Positions 10,256 to 21,984 of a stretch of 64,000 nt of DNA are shown here, one piece after another (position 1 is the first letter of the stretch; each line of letters begins with the position of its first letter). The translations under genes and the position numbers were made by a program. The notes under the pieces were generated by a model. That model saw nothing but the letters and a program-made list of their open reading frames with translations, did no database searches and was not told where the DNA came from. Origin of the DNA: Sipunculus nudus (lineage: Eukaryota > Annelida > Sipuncula > Golfingiida > Sipunculidae); NCBI GenBank assembly GCA_026874595.1, contig CM049318.1, forward strand, positions 53,981,250 to 54,045,249, written 5' to 3'.

Positions 10256-11085
10256 TTTAACTCCATCGGTATCAATATTTATTTATACCATCAACTATCT
10301 AACGGCACTAATATTTTATATTTTATAGCATAAGCTGTTCATCGGAATCAATAATTGTTTATACCATAAGCTTTAGACCGGCATCAAGTTTTGTTTAAAC
10401 CACCAGCTGTCCACCGGTATAAATATTTGCTTATACCATTAACTGGATGTTAACCCGGATTAATAATGGTGTAAACCATCAATTGTCCAACGCCATCAAT
10501 ATTTGTTTTTACCATTAACTGTATTACTGCATCAATATTTGTTTATGATATCAAGTGCATGTTCACTAGCAATAGTATTTGTCCATACCATCAACTGTCC
10601 AAAGGCATCAACATTTGGTTTATACCATTATCTGTCCACTGGAATCAATGTTTTGTTTATACCATTAGCTGCCCCCTGGCTTCGGTATTTTGTTTGTACC
10701 ACAAGCAGCCTATCCGTATCAATACTTTGTTTATACTATAAGCTGCGAACCGGCATAATTATTTTGTTTATTCCAACAGGTGCGAACTGCCATCAGCATT
10801 TGTTTATACCACCAGCTGCCAGCCGGGCAAATACTGATTTTTAAGTAACATTTGATGCCCATTGGCATAATATATTGGTTATACCATCAACTGTCCACAA
10901 GCATCAGTATTTGTTTGCACCATCAGCTGTCCAACGGCATTGATGTTTGCTTATACTATGAACTGCATGTCCACCGGAATCAATATTTTGTTTATACCAT
11001 CACTGCCGACCGGCATCTGTCTTTTTTATACCATCAGGTGACAACCGGCATCAGTATTTGGTTATACCACCATCGCGCAATTTTC
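10256..11085 (+). repeat. Minisatellite, ~36-bp unit, about 20 degenerate copies
   Basis: The consensus unit is roughly GGCATCAATATTTGTTTATA followed by CCATCAACTGTCCACC. About 20 units are recognisable by the recurring TTTATACCATCA and GTCCACCGG words, with much point divergence and a few irregular spacers (for example near 10835-10865). Two units remain at 21885-21960 and about four in reverse orientation at 32975-33160. In each place the array precedes the same downstream block. The translated frames are by-products of the repeat. Confidence 0.8.
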
Positions 11086-12910
11086 TCATCTGAAAACCAA
11101 ACTGGCATAAACTTCAGATATGATATTTTGCGCGTCTCGTGTGTGGTTAGCATATAAATATATATAAAGGGTAGGTAAAGATAATGACTGACGCCTTCTC
11201 GATATTTACTGTTACACAAGGAGTCAGTCACTCTTGCTGGTCGCCTACCCTTCGACTTCGGAATAGCAGGGCTGTACAATTAATGTATACATTTATATAT
11301 ACATTTATTAATTATTACATATATATTAATATAGATCGTGTTGGTGTCCTATAAAAGTTCTTCACAAATGATTTTATTATTATAACGTCCTTCCTAGTTA
11401 CAACGAAAAATCCTTAAAATGAGTAACAGGAGTTAGTGAAACAGTGTATATGTATTAATGTATGCGTTTATTGGCATTTATTCCTTCTTTCAGTCCCCGG
11501 TGAGTGAAGGCCATCGGGACACGTTCCAAGAAGACCAGCCCTCGGCAGGCTGGTTGAAAATCGGGATCTAGGCGAGCTGCTCAGTCCGAGTCCCTAGTAC
11601 TGTTGCTGTACATTCACACAGTTATCTATATACAGTAATTAAGTAATTTTATTTCGACTCTATTGGATCTTGATGCAAAAAAAGCTAGTTCATTAGAAAC
11701 GTCTGGAACTCATAATTAAAAGGTTTCATGCAACACTAAAACCATAATTGTGACTGTATGACATAGAGTTTCAAGTTTCAAATACAGGAATCTTTGACAA
11801 GGATACAATATTTTTTGTCTTTCTGTTAAGAATGATCATGTGTAATATACTGATCTACTGATCTTGTTTTATTGTCGGGGTTTTGTATACCCCTTTCTCC
11901 CCGCAATGAAACATGCATGTGTTTGTGTTGGGGAAGGGTTAGGGTTCTGAGCCCCCAGTAGTATGATGGGGATAATAAGTAGTATTATTAGTAGTATATT
12001 GATATGCCATCAATACTTTCCCCTGTTCAGAACTTTAAATCTAATCACCGGTATAAGTGTAATGACTAATTATGCACAATATAAAAATATATACCCCTAA
12101 GCCCCCTCCCCCACAACCACCTGAACCATTTGTAACCGCCCCCCCCCCCCCCAACTCAGCCCCTATTACCCATCTCCGCCTCCTACTTTCGCCCTCGATG
12201 CTCGCAACACCAAATAAAAGTCTATTGTCCCCCAAAATGAGAGAGAGAGAGAGAGAGAGGGTGTATTTTGGTGTTCTAAACTGACGCCAGCGCACGCCAC
12301 ATTTCAGCACCATGTATACGGATACCGAGCAGTATACATCACGGCATGACAGACACAGGTTATTGTCAACAATACTTTTATACGTTTTCCGAATACATTT
12401 ATATCAAATATCGTCAAGAAAATTGTTTACGCGTTATATTTTAAAAGTGGGATGAGAAAAAGATTTGAATGTGACTATGTTATATTCTATAAGAATACAG
12501 TAGTAATGATGTAGATGTGAAGAATAATGTTTTTAAGATTATAAGAGTATGTCAGCTTGATGCCGCTTTGTGTATCCAGCTCCCATTTTTAAACATGTCA
12601 CACCTGGCCCTGTGCCCATAACCGTTGTTATCAGATCAACGAGAGCGGGTGTCACGTACACAGTGTATAACCGCTACGTGAGGAGTGTATATGTTATCAG
12701 AGCCAAGGAATCTTCAGAACATTCTTTTTTAAAAATGCACAGAAGAAAACACTTTTGAAAGTGCCAAAATGAAATATTAGCATAAAGCCAAACTATCTAA
12801 GTGCCATAAATATGCAATAAAGCCCAAAATGTTCTTTAAGTCTTTAACGCTTGAGTGAAATTTACATTGGACAGATCAATTACTCCAAGTAAATTAAAAA
12901 CAATTCACTT
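11085..12910 (+). repeat. Post-minisatellite repeat block, copy 1
   Basis: It is colinear with 21985-23920 and, reversed, with about 31600-32780. Landmarks in order are: TCTCATCTGAAAACCAAA, GACTGACGCCTTCTCG, ATATATTAATATGGATCGTG (one base different here), GCGTTTATTGGCRTTTATTCC with TTTCAGTC, TTTCAAATACAGG with TTTGACAAGGATAC, CGTTTGAT-free AT-rich DNA, a CCC-rich section ending GAGAGAGAGA (12239-12259), and GTGTATCCAGCTCCCA. A fragment lies at 62400-62705. It encodes no recognised protein and is probably part of a dispersed non-autonomous element. Confidence 0.7.
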
Positions 12911-13645
12911 CATGATTTCAAAAAGTTCATATAACAAACTCGCAAAGCCAAAGGAATATTTCCAAGGTATTATGCACGTGTAAGTGAAACACAAACTAAC
13001 CTTGACATAGAGTCTCATTTCAGACTGAAACTTACCTAACCTTGACATTGTCAGACTTCTTGTGCAAGTTGCGACCAATCTCACAGAAGTACATTTGACG
13101 GATAACAGAGGGCGCTGCAGGATACTGGACTTTTCCTCTATTCTACCAGCTTTGGAACTTGAGAGACTTCTGTTAAGCATCATGTTTATATAAAACTGTC
13201 TTGGATGGGGGGATGGTTTTGAACGCAGATCAGTCGCAATCTGGTCCCTTGTTAACACTGTTGCATTTAACAGGGTATATTTGAACTTCTTATCAAAGAC
13301 AGTTATATTTATTGAATTACTAGTATTATAAAAAAAATGACAGTTTTATAAATGTATGTGTGAAATTTGTATGTGTTTTTCTGTTAAAATACTTGACTGT
13401 TGGCAATTTTAAAATTGTTCAAATTATATGATAATATACAGAGCCTTGAGATACGTCCCTTAAGCTTGGAGAAAAGGCTTCATAACCATTGTGTGTTCAG
13501 TCATCCAGGCCACCGACTCCTTGACAGTAACGGGGCATTTGGCAAGCCAGAAGTTTCAGAGACCACCAGCAGGTGGACCCCAGCCTATGTGGGTTTGTTC
13601 TGAGGACTCTGAGCTGTACCCGGTGCCAGAGTTTACAGTCAATTC
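12910..13645. other. Gene-free stretch
   Basis: No gene is recognised. The 117-codon minus frame (13258-12905) has no visible domain and no splice or poly(A) context that would support it. Confidence 0.35.
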
Positions 13646-13649
13646 ACGT

Positions 13650-13810
13650 CCAAATATATTTCTAAAATGACATAAATACCTGTCTTAAAAGTGCCCATTG
13701 CACACTTTAGCATGCAATGCAGTTCGTCATTAAATATTAGGATAAAAGTGTATTTGAGAGTTTTTTTAGGACACTCTTTTTACAGTCATGTACACATTTT
13801 ATAAACACGA
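13650..13810 (+). repeat. Dispersed repeat, inverted relative at 28790-28920
   Basis: Segments AGCATGCAATGCAGTTC, GTGTATTTGAGAGTTTTTTT and GACACTCTTTTTACAGTCAT match the complement of 28790-28920 with scattered differences. Confidence 0.6.
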
Positions 13811-13833
13811 AAGAAAAAGGTGCATATGTATAT

Positions 13834-15346
13834 TAGGGCCCTGCGCGGGCTAAAAATTGAACCCGCACCCGCCCCGCATTATGCCCTGTCAGCCCGCAGC
13901 CCGCCCCGCAATCAGAGAAATAAATTCAGCCCGCCCCGCCCCGCAATTACTATGATTCTTTCAGCCCGCGCACGCCCCGCCAAATTTTCTTTCAGCCCGC
14001 GCCCGCCGCGCCCCGCATTTTGTAAGTTTCTGGCCCGCAGTCCAGCCCGCAGAATAATTAAAAATAGTTTTCGGATCGAAAGGTTTACATGTCAAGATAT
14101 TTTACAGCACATACATGACACTTTTATTATTAATATATATGAAATGTTTGTTGATTGGAATGAAAAATTTATTTGGATACGTTTTTTGCAATAATTCAAA
14201 CCATAATTCATGAAATATTTAAAAAAAAAATGTTTGATTGGTTAGATGGATTTAATTTATACATAATAATTTTGCACACCTTAAATATGTTTTCATATTT
14301 TACAGGGGAAATAAACAAACCTTTGGTTTATTGTATCTGTTTCTACTTAAACATATAAAAAAGTAAAGAAAAAAATTAGACTTCTTCAAAGTATTTGTAC
14401 CCAAAGTGATCCTTTAGAATAGTATTGGCTAATCACAAGCCATCAAACTAACGAGATGTGTTGCTGGTTAAATTTTTTCAGTCAATCTGCTAAATAGCTG
14501 AAACTGGGACTAAACAGGTCAAGGGAGTAAAGGGGTAATCTGACCCATGTGACTTTAGGTTCAAGATGTTCACTGAGATCTAGACATGGCCAGAGCCTTG
14601 TTTCTTATAGCAATCATCAACACATTATGCTGTGACAAAGCAGGGAATTGACCAGCCAGTGGTAAGTGTCATTTGCAATTAGACAGCACATGGAGTTACA
14701 ATTAGTTAAGGAGTCCACCTTAGGCTTTGTGCAGTTCCAGGTCAATTGAGTCACCTACAGAGCCTGCTGTAGCCACACACTGTCTATTACAAGATCAAAG
14801 GTAAACCATCTCTTGCTTTACTCCCAGCCATATCATGTAATATGTTAGACATGACACAAGTACAGGGTTTCAGTCCAAATACAACATCAGGCCAGGTAAC
14901 TTCATACAAAGTTATGACCAGCTCAAATGGCAAATTGTTTAAAGTCTAGATTTCAGATTAAGGATGCATCATTTATTTTGTATAACAAATTGATGTTATA
15001 CCTAGAAAAGACATATTTGCATAGTGTTGTTACAACTTTCAGTCAGTGTAAGGGCTTAACAGGAATAATTTTTTTTTTCAAATTTACGACACCTGAAAAC
15101 ATTTTATACAATTTCCCAAATGATATTTTTTTTAAGTACAATTTTATATTCATGTTTTACTGAACTGCCAGATCATCAACCCGCAGCCCGCCCCGCCCCG
15201 CATAGACGTCATTTCGACCCGCCCCGCCCCGCACTTTCTCAGATGTAGCCCGCCCCGCAAATATTCCTATGCGGGGGCCCGCGGGGGGCCACAGGCTGCT
15301 GGCCCCCGCGGGCTGCGGGTCAATACCCGCCCCGCGCATGGCCCTA
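13834..15346. mobile_element. hAT-like non-autonomous element with GC-rich ends
   Basis: The left end begins TAGGGCCCTGCGCGGGC and the complement of the right end begins TAGGGCCATGCGCGGGG. Both continue into a second matching segment ending GACCCGCA or its like. Both subterminal zones are saturated with CCCGCCCCGC-type words (13858-14055 and 15178-15340), while the interior is AT-rich without transposase. TAGGG termini fit hAT elements. I see no matching 8-bp duplication (ATGTATAT on the left, ACGATATA on the right), so the class call is provisional. Confidence 0.65.
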
Positions 15347-15522
15347 ACGATATACAGGGGTAAATATCGAATAACTGTAACTGGGTATTTCAGATTGTGT
15401 GCTAATATGTCTTTTTTGCCACAGATTTCAACCGTCAGCCATAACGTTAATCCTAATGTCATTGATGTCACTGTGTAAACAATGCCCAGGATCTGTTGTG
15501 TATCCAAATTTAATGCTCTGTG

Positions 15523-15616
15523 TTTTATAAAATCTATTGTACAATGAATAGTCCTTATTTTTGTATGTTTTATAAAATCTATTGTACAATGAATAGTCCT
15601 TATTTTTGTATGTATA
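15523..15616. repeat. Two exact tandem copies of a ~46-bp unit
   Basis: The unit runs from TGTTTTATAAAATCTATTG through TCCTTATTTTTGTA and is repeated immediately without visible change, which indicates a recent slippage-type duplication. Confidence 0.85.
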
Positions 15617-16048
15617 TAATCTTCCTATATAAGACAGAATAAATGCAATCTACTAATATAAAAGTACATGCCTATAGGAAGCCTTGGATTAAAAAAAAAT
15701 CACTCTAAAATACCCTTAAACCAATTTTAGTAACCAGAAATTCATCATTGTTAGCTGAACTGTACTGCACTGTGTATTCGAAGAAATAATTTATTTTGAT
15801 AAATGTAAAACCCTTGGATGTGATAAATCAGACTAACCTCGGTGGTTTCCATCTCTGTACCCTGCCCCCTGATGTCCATCCCCGTATATAATGCACCTTT
15901 ACCCAGATATGGAATAACCTCAGTTGAGCCATTTGGGCTAAATTCGTCAATTGTACATATTCCTCATTTGTACATATGTAGCAGGGAGGTCCAGACTGAA
16001 GGCTTCGGGTAGGCATAGCTGTGTTGCTCTCCGAACTCCTCCGACTTA

Positions 16049-16056
16049 TATATATA

Positions 16057-16139
<83 letters not shown>
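16049..16139. repeat. Compound (TA)n-(GA)n microsatellite
   Basis: A (TA)n run is followed directly by a (GA)n run. The IYIYIY and SLSLSL frames across it are artefacts of the repeat. Confidence 0.95.
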
Positions 16140-16143
<4 letters not shown>

Positions 16144-16737
16144 GAAACCTGCACTGCCTGATCTTGCAATATTTATACTTATTGAACGTAAACCACAGAA
16201 ATAACACATATGTATATATATATATACAGAGAGCATTTAAAAGTACAGAGAGCACTGGTCTGATCCATCTTGCCTGAAAGGAGTAAACATGTCTGAAAAG
16301 ACCACACTGTACCGAATCTTTCGATTATGCCGGTCCGGGATTGAGAGTAAAGAAGTCCTTTCCCCACAATGCATCGGGCCTTCTAAATTCACCAGCGGCG
16401 TAGATATAAATGTTTAGTTAAGACGGTAAAATATGTTGGATAAAAATTGTTTCCAAGCAAATTATACGAATATGCGTTTTGTTCGGAAGTACTTCCTGGA
16501 ATAAGTGGTTTTTAAGCATGCGCGTGCGCATGAAGGTGTTTCGATGTACTGTGAAAAATTCAATTTTAAAGTTGTGTAGTCCCGCCAATTCTTTCTGAAA
16601 TAGTTTTTTTAAGTAGAAATGAGCTCTGACTAAAGGGTAGAAGCAAACCATCACAACACAATTTCTTGCAATATAATATGTATTTATTATTCTACTTGTT
16701 TTCTTACTCTCGAAATTTGTATATCTAACTCTCTTTC

Positions 16738-17082
16738 ATGTTCTTTTTAGCGAACCTATGAGCTTATGCGTTGGTGTGGCGTCAACCGTCGTCCGTAGGT
16801 TGCCCCGTCCTATCACAAACACCGACAGAGCTAACACCGCCAAATTTGATACAAATATCAGTCACATGTAAAATGTTATCGCATTGAGCTTATTTCTGCG
16901 TCGTCTTGCGTTTTACACGGAACAGGCTTAAATAACTTTTAAAATCTTCTCCGAAATTGTCTAACCAAATTGTTTAATGTTTCACAGAAATAATCCATGA
17001 AACAATCTCTCTTTAATTCGTTCGAATGGTTCCAGTTTTGTGAATTTTGGCCGAGTAACAGGAAGTTCAACTTAGTCATTTG
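16738..17082 (+). repeat. Dispersed ~350-bp repeat, inverted copy at 36178-36542
   Basis: It starts TTTTTAGCGAACCTATGAGC and includes GTCTAACCAAATTGTTTAATG, ATAATCCATGAAACAATCTC and TTTTGGCCGAGTAACAGGA. The complement of 36178-36542 carries the same segments in the same order, with moderate divergence. Confidence 0.7.
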
Positions 17083-17089
17083 GTAAGAG

Positions 17090-18190
17090 AAATCAAATTT
17101 TGTCGGACATTTTCACTGCTCCGTAATTTCTTGCTTGCTGCACTCATCAGGTGAGACTGTCAGCTCGAAAAAATTCCCCAGTTATCTAATATTTAGGAAC
17201 TTGGTTCACTTTTGTCTTCTGAAACCGCGTCGCGTATGACGTTGGGCTATACCTCATTTTAATGTTCCCGCAGTGACCTCACCGATATGAAAATAAATAA
17301 TTTTTAATGTACACGTCATTTTTGGTGATTTGTGCCTTCGGCAAAGACCGGAATGCCTGCGTTGTCGCTGTTTCTTTACAACACAGGCCTATTGATGTGT
17401 CTGTTGTGCATATGAATAAACCCTGCTATCAATGGCTTATTTAAGCATGTTTAACCTAACTTTTGACCCTGTCACTGACTACTTGCAGGGGCAGTAAATG
17501 TTAATAACATATGACTCGAGATTCCTTGGCACTCAGTTCTTATGTCAGCATGCATTAGCGCATACGGGTGGGGTCGAGAGGGTACGCCCCCCCCCCCCCG
17601 CCCCGGCGTGTTTCTTAACCGCCAGACCGCTTTTAAGGGTTTTAGATCCCTATTTGCGACCTGCCCCCCCCCCCTCCCGCTTTCAGAACCTTAGTACCTA
17701 TTTTTTTAGGAATCCTTTAAAAAGTTGCGGCGGCTGAAAAGGGGTTGGGGGGGGGGGGGGGGAGGGGGGTCCGAACACTATTTGTTCCGCTTCTGCTGGT
17801 AACGAGGCATGCATATTTATCATTACTTTCTTTAGGTCCAGCTTCCTCGCCTTAAATATACATTAAAATCATCTTTCATCAATCTAGCCTTTATACATCT
17901 GACATTTAAATCACATATAACTAGTGATAGGATCTTTGAATATTGGAATGCCCCCGCGCCTCATTTCGGTGTGCAAATCACTGACTAGGTCTTCAAGGTA
18001 AACATACCAATGTATGAACTTCTTGCCAAAAGAACAACGCCACAAAATAACTGTAAAAATTTTTTGTACATATTGAGAGAGTATCCCACTGAAAATCTGT
18101 ATTCTATTTTTAATTTAAGAAGCCAACATTCCTGATCACTTTTAATACTTCAACCCAACCATGATTTAAAGCCTGCTTACCGGGTTTATC
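17090..18190 (+). repeat. Dispersed repeat family AC, copy 3 (partner of 3000-4165)
   Basis: It is colinear with 3000-4165, about 14 kb upstream. It carries the CTCATCAGGTGAGACTGTCAG landmark, the poly-C and poly-G sections (17587-17599, 17746-17768), the CGCTTCTGCTGGTAACGAGG segment and the TACCGGGTTTATCAGG end. Confidence 0.7.
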
Positions 18191-18419
18191 AGGTAGTACA
18201 TTTATATATATATAATTTTGAAATGTGATATTTTAACATTTATGGGTTTTTAAAAGCCTACGCCCCTACGTTTGATAATGCCTGTGAGTCATCCCACCTC
18301 CCGTGTCCGCCCCTCACTGCCGCGGTAGCATGACTCGCCCAAAGTGACATAATCATTAATGTGTTCAGCGGCGAAAATCAAGAAAACAACACGCACACCT
18401 ATACTGATAATTAATGTCC

Positions 18420-19430
18420 AAGAATGCAAAGAAAAAGATGTTATGTATGTAATTATATCAAAGAAGTACTCCTGGAATGCATGCGATTTGAATATGAATA
18501 CATTCTAAACCAAAGAAATGCAGGAGTTATGAATCATATGTCAAGGTTTAATTGGTATATGTCAGGGACATGTAGGATACAAGAGCGTACAATAATTCAT
18601 TGTCATTTATAGTACGGCGACGCTTCTGTTTTCATACTTAATTTATTAGGTAAAGTATCTACAAATGAATGAACAATAATAATACACACTGCAGTCACCT
18701 GTATCCGACGACGCCATGTGCTTGTTCAGCTTTGTCTCTCGTTTTAGCGTTTACCTCAAAGCATCCTAATATTTCCCTTATCTGACCAACAGCTAATTTA
18801 CTTCATTGTGTGAAAGCTTGTAAACTGAGAATTCCCGGATGATGTACACAATAAATGATTTATCAATTCTTGTTCAGTGTGTCCCCTCATTATAGCGTTT
18901 ACTTAAGGGAATTTATGCGTTGTTCAAATCAAATACTTTCATTGTGTACACCCTTTAAACCAATGATGTCTGTGTGTTATTCACAATTAATAATTTATAG
19001 ATCTTTGCTGAGCGTATTCTCTGATTATGACGTTCACTACAAGAAATTCATGTGTTGCATTTGTCAAACTAACACTTTCAACGTATAAAAACAGGTAGCT
19101 TTGCACTGAGCTAAGGTTAATACGTATATAATATGCCGCCGCTATATAATGAGAAGTTCATTTCGTAGTAAGCTGTTCAATACAGGTTTCTGTAATTTCA
19201 AATTATAACACGGGCACATGCCTTACCGTTTTCCATGACCTCTGACCTTGCATTCACATTTCAGTCAGGCAACTGTTTATGACTGTTTTCTTAAAACAAT
19301 ATTTCAGTCAAACGCAAAATCTCCAGAATGATATTTCTCACTATCTATAAAACAATATATGAATACATTATTTAGCACTTGTATTTGAAAGCATCTAATA
19401 CTTGTATTTGGGAATCGGTCCACCTTTTTT
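18420..19430 (+). repeat. Dispersed repeat family B, copy 2 (partner of 5180-6215)
   Basis: It is colinear with the first B copy throughout, including GAGCGTACAATAATTCATT, TATGCCGCCGCTATATAATG and TGACCTCTGACCTTGCATTC. The Gypsy fragment and MITE that precede the first copy are absent. Confidence 0.7.
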
Positions 19431-20458
19431 CACAATTTTTTAGATTTTAAATTTTTTTTTTATTTTTTCCTTCTGTCTCTATGATGTCTCAGATTTGTAC
19501 TTGTTCTTTATTTTTGAAAAATAGGTTTTATCATTGACATCATAGACTATTATGAAACTTGCAACAGTGAATTACAAACCAAATAACAGTATAATACAAG
19601 TACAATTCGATGTTTTACATGCGAGTACCATATAAATCTGTCAAGGTTCATTTAGTTTTAGAATTTCCATGACTTTGAGATATTACGAAAACTCAAATTT
19701 TCAGTATACAATTTTGTGTCCTGTAGGTACAATGTTACAAATACAAAAAAATATATATTTATATAAAACTTTCTGCTTCCCAGTTCATGTATTTACGTTA
19801 ATGTGTTTACCACTAAATATTCAATTATTTCAATCATTATTATTTTCAAAAATTTATAAGTTTGTCTCACAGAACTTCACAGATCGAATGGGGAAATCAA
19901 TCTAACACTGACGTTTCATATTATGTTTACATTCCATACTATATTCATATAAAATTGAAACAAATATCACTTATTATATACACACTCATGAAGCCGTAAG
20001 GGTCACCGCATGGCTGTAGATAGCAAAATGATAGTCGTTGAATAATATACATCATTTCTTTTTAAGTATAGTTTGAGGAATTGGTTTCCATTTTATTTCA
20101 TGTATAGTACTTTTGTGCCTTTTTTCCGCCACTTTGCGTTCAAGATATTCAAATCAGTTTTGTCAATTTCTGATCCAATGAAAGAAGTGCCAGATTATAC
20201 CTATTACTAAAGAGCATGATCTTGTAGACCAACATCAACATATTTACAAGAGCAGCATGTTCTGATTTTTCTGCTCCAGTGTATAAAAGTTGACGACCGA
20301 GGCTTGGCATCTCTAATCCAAAGGTCTTAGCCCAAGACTTAATTTGCAAGTAAAAGTTTTTGGAAATGTGACATTCACAGAATAAATGATAAATAGATTC
20401 ATTTTCAATGGAACAATAAGAACGTCTGTTATCCTCCATCTATATAGATTTTTGTGAA
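19431..20458 (-). mobile_element. 5'-truncated LINE 3' end, inserted between repeats B and AC
   Basis: The frame 20439 to about 20105 encodes the C-terminal end of an L1/Tx1-like ORF2. The Cys/His-containing segment SYCSIENESIYHLFCECHI resembles the zf-RVT-type motif and is followed by a helical tail rich in Leu and Lys. A ~670-bp AT-rich 3' region with T-runs on the plus strand follows, compatible with a tailed minus-strand insertion. In the first copy of the chain the corresponding site (about 6225-6245) is uninterrupted. No clear target duplication is seen. Confidence 0.7.
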
Positions 20459-20459
20459 C

Positions 20460-21270
20460 AGCAATGATCTCTGAAACCGCGTTGCGTATGACACCGTGCC
20501 ATACCTCATTTAAAATTTTATTGTTCCTGCTGTGACATCGCTGATATGAGATTAAATAATTTTTGAGTGATTTTTGCGTGTTTTTATAACTGAGTTGAGG
20601 TAACCACCGAAAGCAGCCAAACTGCCTTCGGCAAAGACCGGATCTACTTTTTGGTCGCCTCAAGGATTAAGGACATATTGTGCATGAATAACCCCTGCTT
20701 TCATGTGACGGATTTAAAATGTTTGGCCTGACATTTGATCCAGGCTTTGACCCACGTGCGTGGTCAGTCAATATGAAAAACACATGACTCTAGCTTTATG
20801 AAGAGGTTTACAAGGTTCTTATGTCCGGGAAAGGGTTGGGGTGGGGGCCGGGGTTCCAGGCCTGAAGACGGGCCTGACACGATTTAAACAAGTTGCGGCG
20901 GCTGTAATGAGATATGGACCCCCTGGACTCCCTTTTGGTCCGCTTCTGCTTCTAACGCGGTATGCATATGTCCGTTTCTTTCTTCAGGAACAGTTCCCAC
21001 GCTTTAAAACGAACATTTAACACATATTTTATGTCTTCCTCACACACACCTATTATTTGTATTCCCAACAATTTTAACCAGTCAAAGACCCTGAAAAACT
21101 TGAATGCTCCCGCGTCCCATTCCGGTTCGAAAATGTAATCATCATCAATATCCAAGTCTTCAAGGTCAACATACCGGTGTATGAATTTCTTGCCATGAGC
21201 ACAGTACCTCTAAATAAATATGAAAATTTATCTGTACATTATTGAGATAGTAACTCACTGAAAATCTAAA
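20460..21270 (+). repeat. Dispersed repeat family AC, copy 4 (partner of 6225-7175)
   Basis: It is colinear with copy 2: GCGTTGCGTATGACACCGTG, GCAAAGACCGG, CACGTGCGTGGTCAGTCAAT, AAGTTGCGGCGGCTGTAATG, GGTCCGCTTCTGCTTCTAACG and TCAAGGTCAACATACCGGTG. Confidence 0.7.
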
Positions 21271-21435
21271 ACCACAGAAATTAATTTGGATATATTCATT
21301 CTTAAGCTAAACTTAACCAAGGTAGTTTGACGACAACATGACTTTAACGTGTAAGGGGGTTTAGTTACTGCAAAACAATATATCAAGACGTATTTCAGCG
21401 TTTTCTAAGGTTCGCTAATTGGCTGAAGCTTTTGC

Positions 21436-21810
21436 TTTATAAAAACACCAACATCACCAGCTCACTCATTCACTTATAATTAAACAGGGATAGACCCACT
21501 GAAGCAGAAAACGAGTTGGACGTCGCGACGTTAACACCGTGACGTGTTAGTATCGTTCGTGTTCCATACATACGCATCACTGTAGCTGTTGTTCTGCTGC
21601 TGACGGCCATGCAGGTACTGCTAGCCCCGTCGGACGTCTGGTGGACTTGGAGATGCACGTGTCCTAGTATGTTTGACTTGTCATTCAAAGCCAAAATATT
21701 AATGTTTAAAAATGTGTTTGAAGGTTACCGCCTCCATAACCGCCTACTTATTAACCTAAGCAGGCACACTTGCAGAATTCCAATTAAGTTTCCTCTATTT
21801 GACATCGCGG
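21436..21810 (+). pseudogene. Degenerate copy of PGRP exon 1, leader and intron start
   Basis: It begins with a TATAAAA box (about 21437-21443) and a leader containing TTAACACCGTGACGTGTTAG. The coding part 21570-21666 aligns with exon 1 of the PGRP gene (40993-41254) but the start codon is ATA. The signal-peptide region and the WWTW/WWFW segment are kept. The 165 bases encoding the whole cysteine-rich domain are missing in frame (between 41077 and 41241 of the intact gene), so TGGAGA runs directly into TGCACGTGTCCT. The donor GTATGT (21667) and about 140 bp of intron also match. No PGRP-domain exons follow, so it is a dead or orphan exon. Homology fades near 21810. Confidence 0.8.
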
Positions 21811-21884
21811 GGGCACTTGCTTCCCGTCTAAAAATAGGCTTGTTTCACCCCGTCCCGTGTCTTACCATACATTATGTCAACAGC

Positions 21885-21960
21885 ATGTCCACTGGCATCG
21901 GTATTTTTGTTAATACCATCAGCTGCCAAGCGAACATCAGGTCAGCTGACTAGCAAGACA
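21885..21960 (+). repeat. Remnant of the ~36-bp minisatellite
   Basis: About two units are visible: TGTCCACTGGCATCGGTATT and AATACCATCAGCTGCCAAG. They stand at the same position relative to the downstream block as the 20-unit array at 10256-11085. Confidence 0.7.
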
Positions 21961-21984
21961 TTATAACATACGATACACAACAGG

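Noticed and set aside
10256-11085. CRISPR-like array
   Set aside because: Units are contiguous and degenerate with no spacers, and the genome is eukaryotic. It is a minisatellite.
12041-12313. Proline- or glycine-rich proteins
   Set aside because: They arise from poly-C and (GA)n tracts inside the repeat block.
16040-16255. Frames rich in IYIY and SLSL
   Set aside because: They are translations of (TA)n and (GA)n microsatellites; the same holds at 32846-33160, 40526-40732, 50205-50627 and 63689-63950.
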